DNA of 64,000 nucleotides from positions 186,001 to 250,000 of the forward strand of contig JADJMW010000005.1 in the NCBI GenBank assembly GCA_016709385.1. The letters are read 5' to 3'. The notes under the pieces were generated by a model. That model saw nothing but the letters and a program-made list of their open reading frames with translations, did not search any database and was not told where the DNA came from. Shown one piece after another: positions 1 to 7,257 of this stretch. The DNA is from Candidatus Rubrivivax defluviihabitans. GTDB taxonomy: Bacteria; Pseudomonadota; Gammaproteobacteria; Burkholderiales; Burkholderiaceae_C. Positions within the stretch are counted from its first letter, which is position 1, and each line of letters begins with the position of its first letter. A program made the position numbers and the translations under genes.

Positions 1-1371
1 GGCCAGCCGCGCCGGCAGGATGCCGCCGGAGGCGCCGCCGGGCAGATAGGCATAGAGCTCGTGGCCAGGCTGCATGCCGCCGCAATATTCGTCGATCAGT
101 TCGCGCAGCGTGATGCCGGCCGGCGCCAGCTTCACGCCCGGCTGTGCGACGCGCCCACTCACGGAAAACCGGCGCAGACCGCTACGGCCATGGCGGCCTT
201 GCGCCGCAAACCAGGCGCTGCCGCGGTCGACGATCTCGCGCACCCAGAACAGTGTCTCCACGTTGTGCACCAGCGTCGGCCGGCCGAACAGGCCACGCTC
301 AGCCACATACGGCGGCCGCAACCGCGGCAGGCCACGCCGCCCTTCGATGGATTCGATCATGGCCGACTCCTCGCCGCAGACATAGGCGCCGGCACCGCGG
401 CGCAGTTCCACCGCCGGCAGGCCCGGTACCGGCGGCTGTGCCTGCAGCCGGTCCAGTTCATGCAGCAGCAGCGCGCGGCAGCCGGGGTATTCGTCGCGCA
501 GGTAGATGAAGACCTTGTCCACGCCCACCGCCCAGGCGGCGATGAAGACGCCTTCCAGCAAGCGGTGCGGGTCGCGTTCCAGCAGCCAGCGGTCCTTGAA
601 GGTGCCGGGCTCGCCTTCGTCGGCATTCACCGCCAGCAGCCGCGGCGCCGGCTGCTCGCGCACGATGCGCCATTTGCGCCCGGCCGGGAAGCCGGCACCG
701 CCCAGGCCGCGCAGGCCGGCGCCCTCCAGCGCCTGGATCACGCTGTCGGCGCTGCGCTCGCCCGCATGGCATTGCTGCAACAGGCGGTAGCCGCCCTGCT
801 CGATGTAGGTGTCGAGGCCGATGTGGCCGGTGACGACTTCGGTGCTGCGGCCGGCCGCCAGTGCTTCGGCCACGGCCTGCGGCGTGGCGTGCCGCACCGG
901 AAACTGGTGCACCACGACGGCCGGCGCGGTATCGCAGCGACCCACGCAGGGTGTCGGGATCACGCGCACTTCGCCGCCCAGCAGCCCCGGCAACCGCGCC
1001 AGCAGATCCTGTGCGCCGGCCATTTCGCAGGCCAGGCCGTCGCAGACCCGTACCGTGGTCAAGGGCGCAGCCGGCACCCGGCCGTCTGCGCCTTCCTTCA
1101 CCACCTCGAAGTGGTGATAGAAGCTGGCCACCTCGAAGACCTCGGCCTGCGACAGCTTCATCAGCTGCGCCAGCGCGGCCAGGTGCGGTGCCGGCAGGCA
1201 GCGCAGGCGGTCGTTGACGATGTGCAGGATCTCCACGAGCCGGTCGCGCCGCAGTGGTTCTGGCCCCAGCCAGCCCTGCACCTGGGCCAGCACGGCCGGG
1301 TCGACCTGCCTGCCTTTGGGCTGCCCGCGCAAGCGTCGCCGTTCGGCGTCGACGCTGTGGATGGGAATCAT
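1..1371 (-). CDS. NuoE-NuoF fusion flavoprotein, formate dehydrogenase beta-subunit type (C-terminus cut by window)
   Basis: 457 residues are visible and the frame runs off the left edge. An N-terminal NuoE-like thioredoxin-fold ferredoxin domain carries four cysteines (about C110, C115, C142, C146) spaced as for a 2Fe-2S cluster. A NuoF-like FMN/NADH domain follows, with RGLGGAGFPAGRKW (221-234), NADEGEPGTFKDR (249-261) and GAYVCGEESAMIESIEG (about 328-344). The 4Fe-4S Cys motif expected at the C-terminus lies outside the window. The fusion fits the diaphorase subunit of soluble NAD-dependent formate dehydrogenase, passing electrons between the molybdenum subunit and NAD+. A HoxF-type hydrogenase diaphorase has the same architecture, so the partner is inferred. 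The start is the ATG at 1371; an in-frame GTG lies at 1383. It is divergent from metG. Confidence 0.8.
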   Translation of the reverse strand, partial: MIPIHSVDAERRRLRGQPKGRQVDPAVLAQVQGWLGPEPLRRDRLVEILHIVNDRLRCLPAPHLAALAQLMKLSQAEVFEVASFYHHFEVVKEGADGRVPAAPLTTVRVCDGLACEMAGAQDLLARLPGLLGGEVRVIPTPCVGRCDTAPAVVVHQFPVRHATPQAVAEALAAGRSTEVVTGHIGLDTYIEQGGYRLLQQCHAGERSADSVIQALEGAGLRGLGGAGFPAGRKWRIVREQPAPRLLAVNADEGEPGTFKDRWLLERDPHRLLEGVFIAAWAVGVDKVFIYLRDEYPGCRALLLHELDRLQAQPPVPGLPAVELRRGAGAYVCGEESAMIESIEGRRGLPRLRPPYVAERGLFGRPTLVHNVETLFWVREIVDRGSAWFAAQGRHGRSGLRRFSVSGRVAQPGVKLAPAGITLRELIDEYCGGMQPGHELYAYLPGGASGGILPARLA

Positions 1372-1463
1372 CGGCTGGGCCACGGCGCGAGCCTACCGCA
1401 GCCGACCATCGCTGTGCACCTCCCTGACGCGGCGGTGGCGTTCGCGTTGCCCGACCCGCCGCC

Positions 1464-1469
1464 TAGAAT
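1464..1469 (+). promoter_or_regulatory. possible -10 element (TAGAAT) of metG
   Basis: TAGAAT matches five of six bases of the sigma-70 -10 box and lies 7 bases before the metG ATG, so the transcript would have almost no leader. No convincing -35 hexamer is visible at 16-18 bp. Confidence 0.3.
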
Positions 1470-1476
1470 CGAATTC

Positions 1477-3540
1477 ATGCCGCGCAAGCTCTTCGTCACC
1501 ACCGCCCTGCCCTATGCCAACGGGCCGTTCCACATCGGCCACATCATGGAGTACATCCAGGCCGACACCTGGGTGCGTTTCCAGCGCCTGCAGGGCCACG
1601 AGGTGCATTTCGTCTGCGCCGACGACGCCCACGGCGCGCCGATCATGATCGCCGCCGAGAAGGCCGTCCAGACGCCGCAGCAGTTCGTGGCTGCCATCGC
1701 CGCCGGCCGCAAGCCGTATCTCGAAGGCTTCCATATCGCCTTCGACAACTGGCATTCCACCGACGGCCCCGAGAACCACGAACTCGCGCAAAGCATTTAT
1801 CGGGCACTGCGCGCCAACGACCTCATCGAGACGCGCACCGTCGAGCAGTTCTACGACCCCGAGAAGGGGATGTTCCTGCCCGACCGCTTCATCAAGGGCG
1901 AATGCCCGAACTGCGGCGCGAGCGACCAGTACGGCGACAACTGCGAGTCCTGCGGCGCCGTCTACGCCCCCACCGACCTGAAGCATCCGCGCTCGGCACT
2001 CACCGGCGCCACGCCCGTGCTGCGTTCCAGCGAGCACTTCTTCTTCCGCCTGTCCGACCCGCGCTGCGTGGCCTTCCTGGAAGACTGGACGCAGGACGGC
2101 CGCCTCCAGCCCGAGGTGGCGAACAAGGTGCGCGAATGGTTCAAGCGCGATCCCGAGGGCCGCGTCAGCCTGGGCGACTGGGACATCAGCCGCGACGCGC
2201 CGTATTTCGGCATTCAGATCCCCGACGCGCCGGGCAAATATTTCTACGTCTGGCTCGACGCGCCGGTGGGCTACCTGGCTTCGCTGAAGAACTGGTTCGG
2301 CAAGATCGGTATCGACTACGACGCCTACCTGGCCGACCCCTCGCTGGAACAGGTGCATTTCATCGGCAAGGACATCGTCACCTTCCACACCTTGTTCTGG
2401 CCGGCGATGCTGAAATTCAGCGGCCGGAAAGTCCCCGACCGGGTGTGGGTGCACGGCCACCTCACCGTGAGCGGCGCCAAGATGAGCAAGAGCCGGGGCA
2501 CCGGCATCAGCCCATTGAAGTACCTGGAGCTCGGCCTGGATGCCGAATGGTTGCGCTACTACATCTGCGCCAAGCTCAACGGCCGCGTCGAGGACCTGGA
2601 CTTCAGCCCCGACGATTTCGTGGCCCGGGTCAACGCCGACCTGGTGGGCAAGTACATCAATATCGCCAGCCGCGCCGCGGGTTTCCTGAACAAGCGCTTC
2701 GGCGGCCGCCTCTCGGCCGACCTGGGCGTGGAAGGCCGCGCCCTGCTCGACGGCCTGCGCGCGCAGGCCGAGACGCTGAAGGACCTCTACGAGGAACGTG
2801 AATTCGGCAAGGCGCTGCGCGAGGTGATGGCACTGGCCGACCGCGTCAACGAATTCGTCGACCGCGTCAAACCCTGGGAACTGGCCAAGCAGCCGGGCCT
2901 GGACGCCGCGCTGCACGACGCCTGCTCGGTGTGCATCGAGGCCTTCCGCGTGCTCACCCTCTATCTGAAACCGGTGCTGCCGGCGCTGGCCGCCAAGGTG
3001 GAAGCCTTCCTGAAGGTGGAGCCGCTCTCGTGGGCCGACGCGGCGCGGGCGCTCGGCCACCACACGATCGGCGAATACCGGCATCTGATGCAGCGCGTGG
3101 ACCCCAAGCAGCTGGAAGCCTTGTTCGAGCCGCCGGCCGAGGCGATGGACGAGGCGGACGCGGCTCCGGAAACCCGGCCCGGCGGCGAAGCGCTGGCCGC
3201 CGAGATCGGCATCGCCGATTTCGCCAAGGTCGACCTGCGCATCGCGCGCATCGTGGCCGCCGAACGCGTGCCCGGCAGCAGCAAGCTGCTGCGGCTGACG
3301 CTGGACGCCGGCGAGGACCGCCTGCGCAATGTCTTCAGCGGCATCGCCAGCGCCTACGCGCCTGAACAACTGGTCGGCAAGCTCACCGTGCTGGTGGCCA
3401 ACCTGGCACCGCGGCAGATGAAGTTCGGCCTCTCCGAAGGCATGGTGCTGGCCGCCAGCCATGCCGACGAGAAGGCGCACCCCGGCCTGTACGTGCTGGA
3501 GCCCTGGCCCGGCGCGGTGCCCGGGTTGCGTGTTCGCTAG
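1477..3540 (+). CDS. metG: methionyl-tRNA synthetase
   Basis: This 687-residue class I aminoacyl-tRNA synthetase charges tRNA-Met in the cytoplasm. The HIGH signature is at residues 19-22 (FHIGH) and KMSKS at about 335-339. A zinc knuckle is formed by C143, C146, C156 and C159 (CPNCG ... CESCG). The C-terminal region from about residue 578 is a Trbp111-type tRNA-binding OB domain, so this is the long, dimeric MetG form. The start is the ATG beginning MPRKLFVTTALPYANG, the family's normal N-terminus. The open frame extends far upstream, but that stretch is antisense to the formate dehydrogenase-type gene. It converges with the CYTH-CHAD gene 51 bp downstream. Confidence 0.98.
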   Translation: MPRKLFVTTALPYANGPFHIGHIMEYIQADTWVRFQRLQGHEVHFVCADDAHGAPIMIAAEKAVQTPQQFVAAIAAGRKPYLEGFHIAFDNWHSTDGPENHELAQSIYRALRANDLIETRTVEQFYDPEKGMFLPDRFIKGECPNCGASDQYGDNCESCGAVYAPTDLKHPRSALTGATPVLRSSEHFFFRLSDPRCVAFLEDWTQDGRLQPEVANKVREWFKRDPEGRVSLGDWDISRDAPYFGIQIPDAPGKYFYVWLDAPVGYLASLKNWFGKIGIDYDAYLADPSLEQVHFIGKDIVTFHTLFWPAMLKFSGRKVPDRVWVHGHLTVSGAKMSKSRGTGISPLKYLELGLDAEWLRYYICAKLNGRVEDLDFSPDDFVARVNADLVGKYINIASRAAGFLNKRFGGRLSADLGVEGRALLDGLRAQAETLKDLYEEREFGKALREVMALADRVNEFVDRVKPWELAKQPGLDAALHDACSVCIEAFRVLTLYLKPVLPALAAKVEAFLKVEPLSWADAARALGHHTIGEYRHLMQRVDPKQLEALFEPPAEAMDEADAAPETRPGGEALAAEIGIADFAKVDLRIARIVAAERVPGSSKLLRLTLDAGEDRLRNVFSGIASAYAPEQLVGKLTVLVANLAPRQMKFGLSEGMVLAASHADEKAHPGLYVLEPWPGAVPGLRVR

Positions 3541-3591
3541 CGCGCGAGCCGCGTCCAGGCGCAGCAACGCGGCGCAACCAGGCCCCAGCCC

Positions 3592-5115
3592 CTACGCGGC
3601 GGGTTTGCGCTGGCCGCGTTGGCCGAGCCGGCGCCATGGCAGCGGCGAGGCGTCGAGCCGGGCCATGCGCGTCAGCGCCCGGGCCGCTGCGGCCCGGGCC
3701 TGCGGCTGACTGGCCACCACCCAGCCGACGGCAAACCAGGCCCGCGCGTCGGACTGCGCGCAGGCGCGGAAATGCGTCTCGGCAGTGTGCAGGTCGTTGA
3801 AATGGCCCAGCGCATCGAGCGCGGCGCACGCGGCGCGATGCAGCCGCCGCGCCGGCTTGCGCGCCAGCAGAGGCATCAGGAACTCCAAGCCGTAGCGGAA
3901 ACGCTTGAGCCGCTTGCGCGTGCGGTGCTGCTCTTCCACGCTGGCAGCGCCGAAGCCCTCGGCGTCCTTCATCACGCGGCGCCAGGCACGGCGCACCACG
4001 CGGCGCGCGGCGGCGTCCAGCGCGGCGCTGCCGCCGTCGTCGACGGCTTGCAGGGGGGGCAAAGAAACCGCCAACGTGCGCAGCAACAGACCGGTGAACT
4101 CCATGCCGCGAACGATTTCGCCCGGGCCGCCGTCGGCCACCGCCGGCATCGCGTCGAAGGGCGGCGCGCCTGCGGCCTGCAGCGCGGGTTGCAGGCCGTG
4201 CACCAGCACGTCGCTGTCGCGCGCCGCACCCAGGCGGCCGAAGGGTTCGCGCCAGTCGGCTTCAAGCGCATGCGCGGCTTCGGCGTCGCCACCCCATTCG
4301 GCAAACCAGCGCAGCGCCGAGCGCAACCGTCGCAACGCCACGCGCAGCTGGTGCAGGTGTTCGGGCGCGTCGGTGCCGGCGGCGATCTCGGCGGCATTCG
4401 GCAAGGCCTGCGCCAGCGCCGTCTGCAGCACCGTGCACCAGGCCTGGCGCGGCCCGGCGCCGGCCGGCAGTGCGGCGGCACCGGCCTTCACGGCCGGCAC
4501 CTGGTCCTGCCCAAGCGCCAGCCGGAAGCCGCGTTCGGACTTGGTGCGCACGTCCCACCACAGGCCGAAACGCGCCACCCAGCGCGCGGCCAGCGCCGGC
4601 AGCGCCGCCGGCGGGCCGCTGACGAGTTCGAATTCGATCTCGTCCACCGCCACGCTGCGGCCGTCGGCGCTGATGCGGCCGTGGTCGTGCGCGATCTCGA
4701 TCACGGCGCCGCCGTGGCGCACACGGCGGTGCAGTCGGCGGATATCGGTCCGGTAGAGCGTGCGCAGTTCGGCGCTGCCTTCCCCCGCCTGGGCCAGCGC
4801 CACGGCGAGCAACTCACCCACCGGCGTGCCGGCATGGCGCTGCGGGTCCAGCGCCGGAGTGCCGCGCTGCGGCGGCAGCCGCACCTCGTGCTCCAGCCGG
4901 CGCATGAGGCCGTCGCCGCGGCCCTTCAGCGTCTGCACCCAGACCCGCCCCTCCTTGCGCAGACGCAGCGCCAGGCCGGCGGCCGCCAGGCGCTGGTCGG
5001 CGGTATCGGCATACAGCGCCTGCAATCGCACCGTGCGTGCCGACGCCGTCGCCATGGCACGCCGCAGCGCGGCGCTGCGCGCCGGGGGGATCTGGAACTT
5101 GAGTTCGGTTTCCAC
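3592..5115 (-). CDS. CYTH and CHAD domain protein (inorganic triphosphatase-like)
   Basis: About 507 residues. The N-terminal CYTH (triphosphate tunnel metalloenzyme) domain opens with the ExExK signature at once (ETELKF); the C-terminal half is an Arg/His-rich helical CHAD domain, for example HQLRVALRRLRSALRWF. Proteins with this architecture, such as E. coli YgiF, hydrolyse inorganic triphosphate, while CHAD domains bind polyphosphate; the exact substrate here is inferred. The GTG at 5115 is chosen because it puts ExExK at the N-terminus as in homologues. An ATG at 5163 would overlap the upstream gene by 38 bp. It is probably cotranscribed with the BamE-like lipoprotein gene upstream. Confidence 0.88.
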   Translation of the reverse strand: METELKFQIPPARSAALRRAMATASARTVRLQALYADTADQRLAAAGLALRLRKEGRVWVQTLKGRGDGLMRRLEHEVRLPPQRGTPALDPQRHAGTPVGELLAVALAQAGEGSAELRTLYRTDIRRLHRRVRHGGAVIEIAHDHGRISADGRSVAVDEIEFELVSGPPAALPALAARWVARFGLWWDVRTKSERGFRLALGQDQVPAVKAGAAALPAGAGPRQAWCTVLQTALAQALPNAAEIAAGTDAPEHLHQLRVALRRLRSALRWFAEWGGDAEAAHALEADWREPFGRLGAARDSDVLVHGLQPALQAAGAPPFDAMPAVADGGPGEIVRGMEFTGLLLRTLAVSLPPLQAVDDGGSAALDAAARRVVRRAWRRVMKDAEGFGAASVEEQHRTRKRLKRFRYGLEFLMPLLARKPARRLHRAACAALDALGHFNDLHTAETHFRACAQSDARAWFAVGWVVASQPQARAAAARALTRMARLDASPLPWRRLGQRGQRKPAA

Positions 5116-5125
5116 GGCGTGGACG

Positions 5126-5656
5126 CTACTTGCCGCCGCCGGCGATCTCGCGCGGATCGTCACCGATGGCGGTGCCCAGCACCTTGCCGTCGGCGCCGAA
5201 GGTGACGCTGAAGAATTTCGACTGCTGACCGTCCTGCTTGAAGCGCCAGTCCCAGATCTCCTCGTTCTTCAGCTCGTAGCGCTTCACCTGCGCCGGCCGG
5301 CCGAGCAGCTTGCGCACGGCCTGCCGGTCCAGCCCCGGTTGCACGCGGGCGAAGTTGTCGGGGTTGAGCAGTTGCCGCAGCGAACTCATCTTGCCGTCGG
5401 CGCCTATGGTGATGACGTAGTTGGTCCAGCCCTCGGGTTGGCGCGGGTAGTCGAAGACGCGCGAGCCGTCGGGCTGCGTGGTGATGGTGACGGGGTCGCC
5501 GAACTGCTGGCGCACCTGGACCTCGGTGGATACGCCTTCCTCCAGTTGCGCCACGCGCTGTGGGTCGCAACCCGCCAGCCACGGCAGCGACAGCAGCACC
5601 CCGGCCAGCAGGCCGGCCACAGCGGCTCTTCCCCAAGGCGATCGCGTCAGTTCCAT
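5126..5656 (-). CDS. BamE/SmpA-OmlA family outer-membrane lipoprotein
   Basis: 176 residues with a hydrophobic signal segment and a lipobox ending in Cys30 (LAGC), so an exported, lipid-anchored protein is predicted. The remainder resembles the SmpA/OmlA (BamE) fold: VSTEVQVRQQFGDPV, then later RPAQVKRYEL and WDWRF. BamE stabilises the BAM outer-membrane assembly complex, but this paralogue class has not always been shown to belong to it, so no gene symbol is given. The ATG at 5656 places the signal peptide at the N-terminus; the longer frame upstream has no signal. Its 3' end lies 10 bp from the CYTH-CHAD start, suggesting an operon. Confidence 0.82.
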   Translation of the reverse strand: MELTRSPWGRAAVAGLLAGVLLSLPWLAGCDPQRVAQLEEGVSTEVQVRQQFGDPVTITTQPDGSRVFDYPRQPEGWTNYVITIGADGKMSSLRQLLNPDNFARVQPGLDRQAVRKLLGRPAQVKRYELKNEEIWDWRFKQDGQQSKFFSVTFGADGKVLGTAIGDDPREIAGGGK

Positions 5657-5717
5657 GCCAAGCCCCCGGCTAAAATCAGCATCGTCGCATTCTGCCCCCG
5701 CCGATTCGGCCGCCGCC

Positions 5718-5924
5718 ATGCCTTTCCTCTGGAAGCCCTACAAGTCCGACGTCACGAACTTCATCGAGGAGCTGAAGGCAAAGAAGCCCAGCCTCGAGGA
5801 CGAACAGCGCGCCGGCCGCGCCCTGTTGTGGGACCGGGCACTGGACCGCAGCGCACTGGCGGAGTGGAAGGACGCGAAGGTGCCGCAGCAGCCCTACGTC
5901 TATCAGACCAAGACTGGTTCCTGA
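5718..5924 (+). CDS. DUF3460 family small protein
   Basis: 68 residues, MPFLWKPYKSDVT to YQTKTGS, charged and without a signal or membrane segment. It matches the small DUF3460 proteins of betaproteobacteria, whose function is unknown. The ATG at 5718 is inside a longer frame whose upstream part is antisense to the lipoprotein gene. It ends 10 bp before scpA, so the two are likely cotranscribed, and a chromosome-related role is only a guess from that position. Confidence 0.75.
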   Translation: MPFLWKPYKSDVTNFIEELKAKKPSLEDEQRAGRALLWDRALDRSALAEWKDAKVPQQPYVYQTKTGS

Positions 5925-5934
5925 GCCGCCGGCC

Positions 5935-6771
5935 TTGGACACGCCCGAACTCGCGGCCGCCAGCGGCGACATCCTGCCCGAAGCGGTGGACCAGGTGGCC
6001 GTCGCGCGCCTGTACGGCGAGCCGCTGTTCAGGCTGCCGCACGACCTGTATATCCCGCCCGACGCGCTGGAGGTCTTCCTCGAGGCCTTCGAGGGCCCGC
6101 TGGACCTGCTGCTCTATCTGATCCGGCGCCAGAACTTCAACATCCTCGACATCCCACTGGCCAGCGTGACGCGCCAGTACCTGGACTACGTGGAGCAGAT
6201 CCGCCGCCACAACCTGGAGCTGGCCAGCGAATACCTGCTGATGGCGGCGATGCTGATCGAGATCAAGTCGCGCATGCTGCTGCCGCCGAAGAAGAGCGCC
6301 GACGGCGGCGAGCCCGAGGATCCGCGCGCCGAGCTCGTGCGCCGGCTGGTGGAGTACGAGCAGATCAAGCTCGCCGCGGCCAGGCTCGAGCAGCTGCCGT
6401 TGATCGGCAGAGACTTCCTGCGCGCCCAGGTGCACATCGAACAGAGCCTGCAGCCGCGCTGGCCCGACGTCGACGTGGAGGACCTGCGCCAGGCCTGGCG
6501 GGACATCCTGCAGCGCGCGCGGCTCACCCAGCACCACACCATCACGCGCGAACAACTCTCGGTGCGCGAGCACATGAGCCTCGTGCTGCGCCGGCTGCAG
6601 GGGCGGCGCTTCGTCGAATTCCACGATCTCTTCGACACCACGCGCGGCATGCCGGTGCTGGTGGTGACCTTCATCGCCATGCTCGAGCTGTCGCGCGAGC
6701 ATCTGGTGGAGGTGACGCAGGCCGAGGCCTTCGCACCGATCTACGTGCGGCTGGCCTACACGCCGAGCTGA
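5935..6771 (+). CDS. scpA: segregation and condensation protein A
   Basis: 278 residues. The ScpA kleisin signature is clear (LEVFLEAFEGPLDLLLYLI, then FNILDIPLASVTRQYL), and the C-terminal winged-helix region includes VVTFIAMLELSREHLVEVTQ. ScpA bridges the SMC ATPase heads in the bacterial condensin and works with ScpB. The start is a TTG 10 bp after the DUF3460 stop, which keeps a plausible N-terminus; the next internal ATG would cut into the conserved domain. The usual partner scpB is not downstream: an unrelated gene converges on it from the minus strand. Confidence 0.93.
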   Translation: MDTPELAAASGDILPEAVDQVAVARLYGEPLFRLPHDLYIPPDALEVFLEAFEGPLDLLLYLIRRQNFNILDIPLASVTRQYLDYVEQIRRHNLELASEYLLMAAMLIEIKSRMLLPPKKSADGGEPEDPRAELVRRLVEYEQIKLAAARLEQLPLIGRDFLRAQVHIEQSLQPRWPDVDVEDLRQAWRDILQRARLTQHHTITREQLSVREHMSLVLRRLQGRRFVEFHDLFDTTRGMPVLVVTFIAMLELSREHLVEVTQAEAFAPIYVRLAYTPS

Positions 6772-6796
6772 GGGTCGGCGCGCGGCATCGGCGCCT

Positions 6797-7240
6797 TCAG
6801 TGCAGGTGGCCGCTGCCGCCGGGCCCGCGCTTGGATGCGCCAGGAATTCCCGCCCGGCCTTCGGCATTGGCCAGCAGGTCCTTGCCGCTGACACCGGCGA
6901 ACAGCGCCGCCGCGCGAACCTTGATCTCCAGCAGTTCACTGGGGCTCACCGAATACTGGCCCGTGGTGCGGTTCACGTCGATGCGGAATTCGACGTCCTT
7001 GCCCTCGTTGGACAGCATGCCGCTGGTGAATTCGTAGTCCTCGCTTTCCCAGGGCAGGCCGCGAGCATCCGCGTCGTAGTCCTGGTAGGCCACACGATGG
7101 ATCTCGCCGCTGGCGAGATTGAGTTGGCCCGTCGATACGATGACCTCATCGCTCAGTTCGTCGGAAATCGTGATCGGCACTTTGAGGTCCACGGCGCTCA
7201 CCTTGCTGTTCAAAGACGACGATTCTGCACGCCGCGCCAT
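6797..7240 (-). CDS. conserved hypothetical acidic protein
   Basis: 147 residues, not recognised. The body (ITISDELSDEVIVSTGQLNLASGEI and beyond) is acidic and beta-rich in appearance, followed by a Gly/His-rich tail (GPGGSGHLH). No signal peptide, membrane segment or catalytic motif is visible. The chosen ATG is at 7240; an in-frame TTG at 7261 overlaps the polA stop codon, which would couple the two genes. It lies directly downstream of polA on the same strand and converges with scpA. The function is unknown. Confidence 0.6.
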   Translation of the reverse strand: MARRAESSSLNSKVSAVDLKVPITISDELSDEVIVSTGQLNLASGEIHRVAYQDYDADARGLPWESEDYEFTSGMLSNEGKDVEFRIDVNRTTGQYSVSPSELLEIKVRAAALFAGVSGKDLLANAEGRAGIPGASKRGPGGSGHLH

Positions 7241-7257
7241 CGCACCGCAGGCCGGTG

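Noticed and set aside
61..1476. Long N-terminal extension of metG
   Set aside because: The upstream 472 codons are antisense to the NuoE-NuoF gene, and known MetG proteins begin at MPRKLFVTT.
1393..3567. 724-residue open frame on the minus strand opposite metG
   Set aside because: It is the antisense of metG in high-GC codon phase; low-complexity His/Gln/Arg-rich composition and no motif. The same reason applies to the other long opposite-strand frames (for example 3619-5205 plus, 7255-9012 plus, 14360-16609 minus, 16957-18951 plus, 33047-34861 plus).
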